Origin: an uncultured Gammaproteobacteria bacterium
GTDB taxonomy: Bacteria > Pseudomonadota > Gammaproteobacteria > Pseudomonadales > Pseudohongiellaceae
Direction of reading: 5' to 3'
DNA length: 64,000 nucleotides
Assembly: GCA_913060695.1 (NCBI GenBank)
Contig: CAJXUA010000003.1
Span: forward strand, 124,001-188,000
This document shows positions 32,428 to 41,260 of the stretch, one piece after another. Position numbers and translations under genes: made by a program. Within the stretch, counting starts at the first letter, position 1; each line of letters opens with the position of its first letter. The notes beneath the pieces were generated by a model. That model made no database searches and was not told the origin of the DNA. It saw nothing but the letters and a program-made list of their open reading frames with translations.

Positions 32428-33903
32428 ATGGGACTAGAAATTGAGAACACGGACTTTAGTGCAGCGGATTTTGAGAAATTCAGCGCCAAGCTGCGCGACA
32501 ACCTGGTCGCCCTTAAGCAAGTACTAGCCCGGCCGGGTTTTGGCGAAGGCGATCTATCCTTCGGCGCAGAGTTAGAGCTCTATATCGTTAATCAAGATGG
32601 CGAGCCGCTGCATAAGAATCAGGAAGTCATCGCGCAGCTTAAGGACCCGCAGCTCACCCTCGAAATCAATCGCTACAACCTCGAATACAATTTCAGCCCT
32701 GTACTAGTCAAAGATGGCTGTTTTGCGGCTACGCAGAAGGAAGCGCTGGCGGCACTGGCGAAGATCAATGCCTGCACCAGCCAATGGGATGGCCGTGTGG
32801 TCCCTATCGGGATTCTTCCCACCTTGCAGCAATCCGATACCGGCTACCACGCGATGACACCGCAGGGTCGATTCGAAGCGCTAACCAAAGAGCTCACCGA
32901 GCTGCGCGGCGGGCCCTTTACCATTGCCATCGAGGGCGAAGATGCCCTGCAGCTCGCAATGGACGACGTTACCCTTGAAGGGGCAAACACCTCGTTCCAG
33001 GTGCATCTACGGGTGCCGCCACAGGAGTTTGCGGACTTCTATAACGCCCTGCAGCTAGTCACGCCACTAGTGGTGGCAATGGCAGCCAACTCCCCCACCC
33101 TCTTTGGCCATCGCCTGTGGCATGAGACGCGCATACCGTTGTTTAAGCAATCCATCGACTGTCGTGCTAAAGACGGGATGCACCCGATACCGGCACGCGT
33201 GAATTTCGGCAATCACTGGCTGCGCAGCAGCGCCTACGAGCTGTTTGCCGAGGCAACATTATTGTATCGCCCAATACTGCCTATCTGTCATGAAGAAGAC
33301 CCGCTAGCAATAGTGCGCGCGGGCGGCACCCCTGCCCTCCACGAACTGCGGCTGCATCAGGGCACCATCTGGCTGTGGAATCGCCCAGTATTCGACCCGG
33401 TTGATGGTGGCCACTTGCGCATCGAACTGCGCGCCACGCCGGCGGGCCCCAGCATCGTTGATATGCTCGCGAATGCGGCACTCGCGATAGGCTTGGCCAA
33501 ATCTCTGCAAAGCTCCATTAGGGAATTACTGCCCGCCATCCCCTTTACTTATTGCACCGCCAATTTCTATCGCGCCGCACAAAAGGGCATGGCGGCAGAA
33601 TTGTTCTGGCCGTCCGCCCGGCAAAGTCAGCCTGAATATTTCTCAGTGTCGTCGATACTGAAAACTTTGCTGCCGCGATTACCAGAGAGCCTCGACGCGA
33701 TGGGCTTTCTCAAACACGACGTGGCCGGCTTGCTCGATGTCATCGCCGAGCGCTTGGAGACCCGACAGACGGGCGCACAGTGGCAATTGGATAAACTGGC
33801 ACAGCTACGTAAAGACCTGCACTTGCGCGATGCCTTGCAAGCAATGCTGCAGCAGTATCAAACTAACAGCGATGCGAATATCCCGGTGGCACAATGGCGC
33901 TAA
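32428..33903 (+). CDS. glutamate-cysteine ligase-like (GCS2-type) carboxylate-amine ligase
   Basis: 491 residues. The N-terminal GAELELYIV matches the Gly-x-Glu-x-Glu element that binds metal/ATP in glutamate-cysteine ligases, followed by LEINRYNLEYNFSP and the catalytic-core stretch ANTSFQVHLRV. The fold is that of glutamine synthetase-type ligases. The exact substrates are unclear: this branch is not the classical GshA, and it overlaps by 10 bp a gene for a deacylase-type zinc peptidase, suggesting a joint pathway for making and breaking an amide bond on a carboxylate. Confidence 0.75.
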   Translation: MGLEIENTDFSAADFEKFSAKLRDNLVALKQVLARPGFGEGDLSFGAELELYIVNQDGEPLHKNQEVIAQLKDPQLTLEINRYNLEYNFSPVLVKDGCFAATQKEALAALAKINACTSQWDGRVVPIGILPTLQQSDTGYHAMTPQGRFEALTKELTELRGGPFTIAIEGEDALQLAMDDVTLEGANTSFQVHLRVPPQEFADFYNALQLVTPLVVAMAANSPTLFGHRLWHETRIPLFKQSIDCRAKDGMHPIPARVNFGNHWLRSSAYELFAEATLLYRPILPICHEEDPLAIVRAGGTPALHELRLHQGTIWLWNRPVFDPVDGGHLRIELRATPAGPSIVDMLANAALAIGLAKSLQSSIRELLPAIPFTYCTANFYRAAQKGMAAELFWPSARQSQPEYFSVSSILKTLLPRLPESLDAMGFLKHDVAGLLDVIAERLETRQTGAQWQLDKLAQLRKDLHLRDALQAMLQQYQTNSDANIPVAQWR

Positions 33904-34967
33904 AACCTTCTGACATCCCCTTGCCCGCTACAGGCCCGAATCGATTCCACTATTGGGCGAATCCAGCACCTAAGGACATCGGGGAAACCTGCGCTGAGTT
34001 TCTGCATTTACTACCCGGGCCTACCTACATCTACATCACGGGGAAAGACCCACAGCGTGCTCGGGTCGTTGTCACACTTTCACACGGGAATGAACCCTCC
34101 GGGCTGCATGCGATTTTCGAGATACTCAAGCAGAATATCGAGCCAGCAGTCGACATCCATTGTTTCATTCCCAGCGTCGATGCTGCGAAGCAGTCGCCCG
34201 GGTTTATCTACCGCACGCTACCGCATCATCGCGATTTCAATCGCTGCTTCAAACCCCCTTTTGATATTGATGAGCAAGGCCTTTTAGCACTGGAACTCCT
34301 GCAGTACCTGCTGACCATTAAACCGGAATGTCTGCTCGACGTTCACAACACGTCTGGCTCGAGCCCACCCTTTGGGGTCACCACCTTCATGGATGAGGGC
34401 CATAATGCCTTGGTCTCACTCTTTACTCATCGCATGATAATCACCGACCTGCAGTTGGGCTCCTTGATGGAGATCAGCGAAGCACTGACGCCAGCGGTGA
34501 CAATAGAGTGTGGCGGCGCATTGGATGCCGAATCGGCAAACGTGGCCTTCGATGGTTTAAAACGCTTCATCATGTTCGAGGACGTGCTTACAGATGGGCA
34601 CAGCGATCTAATGCTCGAGTTTTTTCACAATCCGCTGCGTCTAGAGTTGCAAGAAGGCAGCGATATTGCCTATGGCGACCATTGCTTGTTTGAAGATGGT
34701 GTGACCCTGCTGCCGGATATCGAGAATCACAATTTCGGCACTGTCGATGCAACGTGCCTTCTCGGCTATGTCTCCGGCGACCTGACGAACGTGTTGAGCG
34801 CGAAAGACTCCGAGGGCAATGAGCGCATTAACGACTTTTTCGAACTGCGCGATGGCCAGCTGTTTCCTGCGAAGGTATTGAAATTGTTTATGGTGACAAG
34901 CAATCCTGAGATCGCCCGCAAAGACTGCCTGTTGTATTTTGTGGAAGCAGAGCTTCCCCGCAATTAG
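33894..34967 (+). CDS. succinylglutamate desuccinylase/aspartoacylase-type M14 metallohydrolase
   Basis: 357 residues. Zinc ligands are suggested by LSHGNEPSG (His and Glu, about 65-68) and LDVHNTSG (His, about 150), as in the AstE/aspartoacylase branch of M14 carboxypeptidases. A catalytic Glu probably lies in VTIECGGALDA. It overlaps the upstream ligase-like gene by 10 bp (ATG inside its final codons), so the two are translationally coupled. The pair is inserted between tRNA-Cys and tRNA-Leu of a conserved operon. Confidence 0.78.
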   Translation: MALKPSDIPLPATGPNRFHYWANPAPKDIGETCAEFLHLLPGPTYIYITGKDPQRARVVVTLSHGNEPSGLHAIFEILKQNIEPAVDIHCFIPSVDAAKQSPGFIYRTLPHHRDFNRCFKPPFDIDEQGLLALELLQYLLTIKPECLLDVHNTSGSSPPFGVTTFMDEGHNALVSLFTHRMIITDLQLGSLMEISEALTPAVTIECGGALDAESANVAFDGLKRFIMFEDVLTDGHSDLMLEFFHNPLRLELQEGSDIAYGDHCLFEDGVTLLPDIENHNFGTVDATCLLGYVSGDLTNVLSAKDSEGNERINDFFELRDGQLFPAKVLKLFMVTSNPEIARKDCLLYFVEAELPRN

Positions 34968-35089
34968 CGGCGACAGATAATGGGAGACACAGATTGCGCA
35001 ACGAGCGCATAGCGAAATTATATAATTTGAACTAGGGCAAGTATGACGAGACTTTTCAAGGGATGCGCGCGTTTAATTTGTAGAAGAAA

Positions 35090-35163
35090 TGGAGGCTGGG
35101 GTCGGAATCGAACCGGCGTTAACGGAGTTGCAGTCCGCTGCATGACCACTCTGCCACCCAGCC
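35090..35163 (-). tRNA. cysT: tRNA-Cys(GCA)
   Basis: The minus strand folds into a cloverleaf with GGCTGGG acceptor, anticodon loop CTGCAAC (GCA), T-loop TTCGATT, U73 and encoded CCA. Confidence 0.97.
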
Positions 35164-35253
35164 AAAAGTCCTTCAAACTTACTTAACGCAGCTAGACTGG
35201 CCGGCGCAATGCGCTTTATTGGGCCTGAAGATTGATAACTGCAAACGTGAAAC

Positions 35254-35329
<76 letters not shown>

Positions 35330-35497
35330 TTAATTTCAGTTCTTACGGTTGCTGTTGGTACTTGCGGCAACCGCTTCTTTCTCCTTACTACAGGGCCAAT
35401 TCTCAGTATTCGTGAGACCTGTAGGTCGAAAGAGGCGCCTATTCTAATGCCATAACAAACTATGTCAAGCACTGGCTTTGGGTATTTCGTTATAAGC

Positions 35498-36124
35498 TCA
35501 TTTCCCCCTCAAAGTAGGCAGTGCTGCGCTTAGATAAGTGACCATGGACCATAGGCTAAATACCGCAGAAACATAGATTAAAACGTAGCCTAGCCAGAGA
35601 ATCACTTCCGGGGTTGCCGCATCCACTGCTAACAAGATTGTAATGGCAATCATCTGCACCGTGGTCTTCACTTTGCCTATATAACCCACCTTTACCAGGT
35701 TGCGCTGATTACTATTGGCCATCCACTCGCGCAGGGCTGATACGAACACTTCCCGCGCGATGATGACAGCTGTGGGTAGTACGAACCAGATGGAGGGGTG
35801 ATTGGCGGCTAAGAGCACCATGGCCATCACCACCAGCAGCTTGTCGGCCACGGGGTCGAGGAAGGCGCCGAAGTCGGAGGTCTGGTTGAGCTTGCGGGCA
35901 AGATAGCCGTCTAGCCAATCTGTGAGGCTGGCTACGGCAAATAGTGCGGCGGCTAGTAGGTTGTGATGCGGCAGGTCCGAGTAGTGCAGGATGATCACGA
36001 TAGGGATCATAAACACTCGTGAGACTGTCACTATATTGGCGGCGTTCAAGATTATGGCAGTTCTCCGGTGCATTCCGTGCAGTTTAGATTTGGTGATACG
36101 CCGATGGATTGGCGCTGTAGGCAT
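35498..36124 (-). CDS. pgsA: CDP-diacylglycerol-glycerol-3-phosphate 3-phosphatidyltransferase
   Basis: 208 residues if translation begins at ATG 36124, one base after the uvrC stop; a later Met at 36073 (MHRRTAIILN) gives 191 residues and better fits the usual length. The CDP-alcohol phosphotransferase motif is complete (LTDWLDGYLARKLNQTSDFG followed by AFLDPVADKL), with the conserved Asp and Arg. Several membrane helices. It makes phosphatidylglycerol phosphate, the first step to PG and cardiolipin. Downstream of uvrC and upstream of tRNA-Gly, as in E. coli. Confidence 0.93.
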   Translation of the reverse strand: MPTAPIHRRITKSKLHGMHRRTAIILNAANIVTVSRVFMIPIVIILHYSDLPHHNLLAAALFAVASLTDWLDGYLARKLNQTSDFGAFLDPVADKLLVVMAMVLLAANHPSIWFVLPTAVIIAREVFVSALREWMANSNQRNLVKVGYIGKVKTTVQMIAITILLAVDAATPEVILWLGYVLIYVSAVFSLWSMVTYLSAALPTLRGK

Positions 36125-36125
36125 T

Positions 36126-38012
36126 CTACTCGTTATGCAGCCAAGCATAAATCTCTTCGGCCAGCTTTATGCTAATGCCGGGCACTTTGGTCAGCTGGTC
36201 CTCGCTGGCGCGCTCTATCTCCTGCTGTCCCCCGAAATGCTTGAGCAGGTCGCGGCGCTTCTTGGGGCCAAGGCCTGGTATTTGTTCAAGTTGGGACTTA
36301 TTGCGGTTCTTAGCTCGCCGTGCGCGGTGTCCGGTGATGGCGAAACGGTGGGCCTCGTCGCGGATCTGCTGCAATAGGTGCAGGGCGATTGATTCGCTGG
36401 GCAGCACGATCTCTTTGACTTGGTCGCCGCCAAGGGAGAGGAAGAGAGTCTCCTGGCCTGCCCTGCGGCTGATGCCCTTGGCAATGCCGATTAATTGCAC
36501 ATTCACCAGCTGGCACTCGTCTATCACGCGCCGGGCCTGGGATAGCTGCCCCTTGCCGCCGTCTATCAGCAGGATGTCGGGCACTTTGCCACCATCCACA
36601 GACTCTGCGGCCTCTTTCGCCACGCGGGTGTAGCGGCGGCTCAGGGCTTGGTCCATGGCGGCATAGTCGTCGCCCCCGGTGATGCCCTCTATGTTGAAGC
36701 GGCGGTAGTCGGTCTTAAGGGGGCCATTGGTGTCGAACACCACGCAGGAGGCCACGGGGCTCTCGCCACCGGTATGGCTGATGTCGAAGCACTCTATGCG
36801 CTGGGGCATGGCGTCTAAGTCTAGAGCCTGCTGTAGCTGCTCGAAGCGCTGCTGCACATTCTGCTTATTGCTCACGAAGCTCTGCAGGCCCTGCTGCACA
36901 TTGGTGATCGCCATGGCCTGCCAGCGGGCGCGGTGGCCGCGCACATTGCTGCTGATCTTCACGGCGCGCCCTGCGCAATAGGTCAGCGCCTCGGCCAGGG
37001 CCTTGGCGTCGTCTATGGCGGGGGCGATGATGAGCTCGCGGGGAATATTGGGGGCGTTGTCTTCCTTGGCGTAATACTGGCCGATAAAGGCGCTGAGTAA
37101 GGCGGCCTCGGAGTCTGCGAGCTTGTCCCGTGGGAAGAAGCTCTTGCTGCCAATAAGTCGGCCCCCGCGGATGACGATCAGGTGCACACTGGCGTAGCTG
37201 CCATGCATCGAGGCGGCCAGCACGTCTGCGTCGCTGCCCTGGTTGGATACGTACTGCTGATCGTGGATGCGGCGCAGGTCGATTATCTGGTCGCGTATCT
37301 GGGCGGCCTTCTCGAACTCAAGGGCCTCGGCCTTCGTCTCCATCTTAGTTGTGAGCTCTTTGATCAGCATGTCGCTGCGACCATTGAGGAATAAGGTGGA
37401 GAAATGCACGTCCTGCGCATAGTCCTCGGGGGAGATTAGCCCCACGCAGGGCGCGGTGCAGCGGTCAATCTGATGCTGCAGGCAGGGCCGGGAGCGATTG
37501 CGGAAGTAGCTGTCCTCGCATTGGCGCAGCTTAAACACCTTCTGCAGAATGCTCAGGCCTTCGCGCACCGCCCCAGCACTGGGATAGGGGCCGAAGAAAC
37601 TCGCGTCGCGGCGCTTGCTGCCACGATGAAAAGCCAGGCGCGGATACTCGTCCTTATGAGTCAGCATGATATAGGGGTAGGTCTTGTCGTCCCGCAGCTC
37701 GATGTTATAGGGCGGGCGATGCTGCTTGATGAGGGTCTGCTCCAGCAACAGGGCTTCGGTCTCGTTGCTGGTGATGGTCACTTCGATGTTGGCGATGCGG
37801 GCCACCAGCGCCATGGTCTTGGTGTCTAGCCCAGAGGCGCGGAAATAATTGCCCACGCGCTTCTTCAGGTTCTTGGCCTTGCCCACATAGAGGATCTCGC
37901 CCTTCTCGCTCAGCATGCGGTACACGCCGGGGCGTGAACTCAAGCTGGCGATTAGCGCTTTCGGGTCAATCGGGGCAGGTTTATCAGGAGAGTTCGACAA
38001 GGCTCGAGGCAT
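36126..38012 (-). CDS. uvrC: UvrABC excinuclease subunit C
   Basis: 628 residues. N-terminal GIY-YIG nuclease (GVYRMLSEKGEILYVGKAK) for the 3' incision; central UVR helices (KAEALEFEKAAQIRDQI); C-terminal RNase H-like nuclease (DILLIDGGKGQLSQA) for the 5' incision; and tandem helix-hairpin-helix motifs (IPGLGPKKRRDLLKHFGG, KVPGISIKLAEEIY). It acts in nucleotide excision repair with UvrA and UvrB. It overlaps the UvrY-like gene by 29 bp. Confidence 0.96.
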   Translation of the reverse strand: MPRALSNSPDKPAPIDPKALIASLSSRPGVYRMLSEKGEILYVGKAKNLKKRVGNYFRASGLDTKTMALVARIANIEVTITSNETEALLLEQTLIKQHRPPYNIELRDDKTYPYIMLTHKDEYPRLAFHRGSKRRDASFFGPYPSAGAVREGLSILQKVFKLRQCEDSYFRNRSRPCLQHQIDRCTAPCVGLISPEDYAQDVHFSTLFLNGRSDMLIKELTTKMETKAEALEFEKAAQIRDQIIDLRRIHDQQYVSNQGSDADVLAASMHGSYASVHLIVIRGGRLIGSKSFFPRDKLADSEAALLSAFIGQYYAKEDNAPNIPRELIIAPAIDDAKALAEALTYCAGRAVKISSNVRGHRARWQAMAITNVQQGLQSFVSNKQNVQQRFEQLQQALDLDAMPQRIECFDISHTGGESPVASCVVFDTNGPLKTDYRRFNIEGITGGDDYAAMDQALSRRYTRVAKEAAESVDGGKVPDILLIDGGKGQLSQARRVIDECQLVNVQLIGIAKGISRRAGQETLFLSLGGDQVKEIVLPSESIALHLLQQIRDEAHRFAITGHRARRAKNRNKSQLEQIPGLGPKKRRDLLKHFGGQQEIERASEDQLTKVPGISIKLAEEIYAWLHNE

Positions 38013-38664
38013 CGCTTAGGCCGTGTTTTACGGCGAGTATGGTCAGTTCTACGTCGCTGCTCAGGGCCAGCTTGTCGAAGATACGATATCGATAGCTGTA
38101 CACCGTCTTGCGGCTAAGGCGCAGCTTCTCAGAGATTAGGGTCACCTTCTGGCTGTCTATCAGCATCAGCGCCACTTGCAACTCGCGCTCAGAGAGTAGG
38201 TCGAAGGGCGAGGTGCGGTTCTCAGTGAGCGACACCTTCTCAAGCTTGGCGGCGATACGGGGGCTTATATAGCGCTGTCCACTCTGCACAAGATGTATGG
38301 TCCACAGCATCTCTTCGGGTGGCACGCAGGGTGTTATATAGGCACAGGCACCGGCTCGCATCATGCGCGAGGGCAATACGCCAAGGCCCAGTGGAATCAT
38401 CACGATCACGCGGGCTTCTGGGTGATTGATCACCAGGCGCTGAGTCATCTCGATGCCGCTAAGGCCGGTCTGTTTAAGATGGATTACGATGATATCGACA
38501 GGGGTCGTTTCGAGCTGGAGTAAGGCCTCTTCCACGCAGTCCGCTTGGGCAACAACGTGCATCCCCGCCTCTTCTTCGATGAGCCGTTCGAGGCCACTAC
38601 GCAATAATTGGTAGTCGTCGATTAACATGACGCGGATTGAACTTTGACTCTCAAGCATCTGCAT
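37984..38664 (-). CDS. uvrY: UvrY/GacA homologue with degenerate receiver domain
   Basis: 226 residues from MQMLESQ. The whole chain aligns to UvrY/GacA: IDD near the N-terminus, SGQRYISP, SPFDLLSERELQVALM, and the LuxR-type helix LSRKTVYSYRYRIFDKL followed by DVELTILAVKHGL. The phosphoacceptor Asp is replaced by His (DIIVIHLKQTGL, H62), and the conserved Thr and Lys of the receiver are Pro (VIVMIP, AYITP). It is therefore unlikely to be controlled by BarA/GacS-type phosphorylation, although the DNA-binding domain looks functional. It precedes uvrC, the conserved position for this gene. Confidence 0.88.
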   Translation of the reverse strand: MQMLESQSSIRVMLIDDYQLLRSGLERLIEEEAGMHVVAQADCVEEALLQLETTPVDIIVIHLKQTGLSGIEMTQRLVINHPEARVIVMIPLGLGVLPSRMMRAGACAYITPCVPPEEMLWTIHLVQSGQRYISPRIAAKLEKVSLTENRTSPFDLLSERELQVALMLIDSQKVTLISEKLRLSRKTVYSYRYRIFDKLALSSDVELTILAVKHGLSDASSLVELS

Positions 38665-38744
38665 AGTCTTTACTTCTCTAGATTGCTCGGGCGTGCTTAG
38701 GGTATTTTTTACCATAGACACCCTCGCAAGTACATAATCTCCGG

Positions 38745-39812
38745 TTACCGGGCCAACTGACCCACTATATTCGTGGGGTTCTCTAAGACGGGTATCCATT
38801 GCACCTCGGGTTCCAGCGCAACGCCGAAACGAGAGTACACGGATTCGATGATCGCCATGGCCAAACCCACCACATCTTCGGCAGTGGCGTGATCACGATT
38901 CACGATCACGAGAGCCTGTTTCTCATAGACCGCAGCCCCACCCTGTTGCTTGCCTTTCCAGCCCGCCTGTTCGATCAGCCAAGCCGCAGGTACCTTGCGC
39001 TCGCCCGCGGTGCCCGGCGCGGCGAAACTTGGCAGCGCGGGGTGTGCTTGCTGAAGTTTGGCGAAGTCTTCTGCGCTTAATACGGGGTTCTTAAAGAAGC
39101 TACCGGCATTGCCCAGCACTCTCGGGTCGGGCAGTTTCTCGCGGCGAATGGCGCATACGGTGTCGAACACATCCTGCGCAGTTACTACTCCCTCTTTATC
39201 GGCCAATGCGTCCGCTAGCGCCCCATAACTTAAGTTAGGCGCGGCACTGCGGCTTAATTCGAAGCTCACATCCAGCACGATCTTCTTGCCTCTTAAGGGG
39301 CCTTTGAACACGCTATCGCGATAAGCAAAAGCGCACTGAGCATTACTCATGCGCTCTATGGCACCACTGGCGATGTCGAGCACCTGCACCTCGGTGATAA
39401 GGTCTTTCACCTCTACGCCGTAGGCCCCGATATTCTGCATCGGCGCGGCGCCAACACAGCCGGGAATCAAGGCCAAATTCTCTAGCCCGTGCAGGCCAAG
39501 TGCTAGGCAGTGCTCTACGAAACTATGCCAGTGTTCGCCACTGGCGGCGGTCACACACACCTTATCCTGAGTTCTAGCCGTCTGGGTGATGCCCGTTAGC
39601 GCCATCTGGATCACGAGCCCAGGGAAGTCGTCACGCAGCAGCACATTGCTGCCGCCGCCTAGCAGCAGCATCGGCAAGGAGTTAGCTTTTGCGAAGCTAA
39701 CTGCTTCTTGAAGTTCTTCTAGAGTTTGCACGCGGATAAAGTAACGGGCGCTAACCGAAAGGCCAAAGCTGTTGTAGGGTTTAAGGTCTATATGTTCGCG
39801 CATTGCACTCAC
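38745..39812 (-). CDS. murB: UDP-N-acetylenolpyruvoylglucosamine reductase
   Basis: 355 residues from GTG at 39812, which overlaps the phosphatase stop (GTGA); ATG at 39803 is an alternative. FAD-binding motif LLGGGSNVLLRDDFPG, GCVGAAPMQNIGAYG (hinge of the type I enzyme), YRDSVFK, the catalytic Ser in GNAGSFFKNP and a C-terminal Glu (ALEPEVQWI). MurB makes UDP-MurNAc from the enolpyruvyl intermediate with NADPH. It lies between the phosphatase and the UvrY-like gene, all in one orientation. Confidence 0.96.
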   Translation of the reverse strand: MSAMREHIDLKPYNSFGLSVSARYFIRVQTLEELQEAVSFAKANSLPMLLLGGGSNVLLRDDFPGLVIQMALTGITQTARTQDKVCVTAASGEHWHSFVEHCLALGLHGLENLALIPGCVGAAPMQNIGAYGVEVKDLITEVQVLDIASGAIERMSNAQCAFAYRDSVFKGPLRGKKIVLDVSFELSRSAAPNLSYGALADALADKEGVVTAQDVFDTVCAIRREKLPDPRVLGNAGSFFKNPVLSAEDFAKLQQAHPALPSFAAPGTAGERKVPAAWLIEQAGWKGKQQGGAAVYEKQALVIVNRDHATAEDVVGLAMAIIESVYSRFGVALEPEVQWIPVLENPTNIVGQLAR

Positions 39813-40300
39813 TGCAAGTCTCGCTGGCGAATATGCGCAAGCAAGCCGTCGGAGGCCTCCTCTGCGAGATTGAGTACAAGCTGAAAGCCATCGACGCCGC
39901 TGTAATAAGGGTCGGGCACCGACTGGTGATTATTGTCTGTGAATTCCATAAACAGCTGCACCTTATGGCGCAGCGGCGGCGGGCACTGCGCTAGCAGGTC
40001 GCGCAGATTATTATCATCCATCGCTAGGATATAATCGAAAACTTCGAAGTCGCTGGCCTTAACTTGGCGTGCACGCAGGCCACTCAAATCATAGCCGCGT
40101 TGCTTCGCCGCGCTGCGGGCGCGCTTGTCTGGTTTCTCGCCTATGTGATAGTCACCGGTGCCTGCCGAGTCCACTTCTATGGCTTCCCCCAATTCGGCAT
40201 CATTCACGCGCTTGTAGAACACGGCATGCGCAGTGGGAGAGCGACAAATATTGCCAAGGCATACCATCAGCACCTTGATAGGTTTTGCGCGTTTATTCAT
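39809..40300 (-). CDS. low molecular weight protein-tyrosine phosphatase
   Basis: 163 residues. The CX5R active site is VCLGNICRSP (Cys near residue 15) and the acid loop is SVPDPYYSG with general acid Asp. It dephosphorylates phosphotyrosine, commonly that on bacterial BY-kinases such as the Wzz-type kinase at 59812-61398, though that gene is far away. It overlaps murB by 4 bp and follows kdsB, an arrangement also seen in pseudomonads. Confidence 0.93.
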   Translation of the reverse strand: MNKRAKPIKVLMVCLGNICRSPTAHAVFYKRVNDAELGEAIEVDSAGTGDYHIGEKPDKRARSAAKQRGYDLSGLRARQVKASDFEVFDYILAMDDNNLRDLLAQCPPPLRHKVQLFMEFTDNNHQSVPDPYYSGVDGFQLVLNLAEEASDGLLAHIRQRDLQ

Positions 40301-40313
40301 CGGCCGGCCCCTT

Positions 40314-41066
40314 TCACTTTGTGCCCGCCTCTAGTATCGCGCGCACGGCATCCAAGTCCTCTTGTGTATCGACCCCTGCGGGCATCTTCTCCACCGCTTC
40401 CTGCATATGAATTCTTACGCCGTGCCCCATGGCACGCAACTGCTCCAAGCGCTCGGCTACTTCGAGTGGCACCTGGGACCATTTCACATAACGGTTCAGA
40501 GTTTCTACGCGATAGGCGTAGATGCCGATATGACGTTTGCCAAAATTCGCCTGACCGCGCTCACTAATCTCACGCGTAAAGGGGATAGCGGCTCGGCTAA
40601 AATAATGGGCATAGCCTTCTAAATCCGTAACCACTTTCACCACATTAGGATTGTTGAACTCCGCCTCACTGTGAATCGTCTCGAACAGAGAGGCGATGCC
40701 GGCGCTAGGATTCAAACGCAGGCTCTCGGCTACCTGATTGATGGCGGCCGGGGGTATCAATGGTTCGTCGCCCTGCACGTTCACGACTACGGCATCCTCG
40801 GCCAAGCCAAGTTGCGCAGCCACCTCTTGGATGCGGTCGGTGCCCGACTGATGCTCTGTGGAGGTCATGCATACATTGTCGGTAAAGCGCAGCGCGGCCT
40901 CACGCACGCGCTCGTCGTCGGTGGCGATATAAACCGCCGCGGCGGCGCTAGCCAAGGCGCGCTCGTATACGTGCTGCAACATGGGCTTGCCGGCGATCTC
41001 TAGCAGCGGTTTGCCGGGCAGTCGCGTCGAGGCATAGCGCGCGGGGATGACCACGATGAAGGACAT
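40314..41066 (-). CDS. kdsB: CMP-Kdo synthetase (3-deoxy-manno-octulosonate cytidylyltransferase)
   Basis: 250 residues. The nucleotidyltransferase signature [19 protein letters not shown], the metal site VNVQGDEPL and the HIGIYAYR segment identify KdsB. It activates Kdo for lipopolysaccharide inner-core assembly. It overlaps the preceding Trm112-like gene by one base (TAATG), indicating coupling. Confidence 0.97.
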   Translation of the reverse strand: MSFIVVIPARYASTRLPGKPLLEIAGKPMLQHVYERALASAAAAVYIATDDERVREAALRFTDNVCMTSTEHQSGTDRIQEVAAQLGLAEDAVVVNVQGDEPLIPPAAINQVAESLRLNPSAGIASLFETIHSEAEFNNPNVVKVVTDLEGYAHYFSRAAIPFTREISERGQANFGKRHIGIYAYRVETLNRYVKWSQVPLEVAERLEQLRAMGHGVRIHMQEAVEKMPAGVDTQEDLDAVRAILEAGTK

Positions 41067-41251
41067 TAGTGTTTCTCCCGTTCCTCGGGGGTTAACTGGC
41101 GCGCCTCGCCTTCTAGCATGACGGGGATGCCGTCGCGCACAGGAAAGGCCAAGGCGTCTCCAAAACAGATCAGTTCCGAGGCGGAACGGTCATGTTTGAG
41201 CGGGCCTTTGCAAAGGGGGCAGGCAAGAATGCTAAGTAATTTCTGATCCAT
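41066..41251 (-). CDS. Trm112-family small zinc-binding protein
   Basis: 61 residues: [38 protein letters not shown]. This is the usual UPF0434/Trm112-like protein located between lpxK and kdsB in many gammaproteobacteria. Two Cys (CPLC) plus one later Cys may bind zinc. Its role in bacteria is unclear. Confidence 0.92.
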   Translation of the reverse strand: MDQKLLSILACPLCKGPLKHDRSASELICFGDALAFPVRDGIPVMLEGEARQLTPEEREKH

Positions 41252-41260
41252 TTCATGTCC

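Noticed and set aside
35498-36148. Longer pgsA start at 36148
   Set aside because: It would lie inside uvrC and add unconserved residues; starts at 36124 or 36073 fit better.
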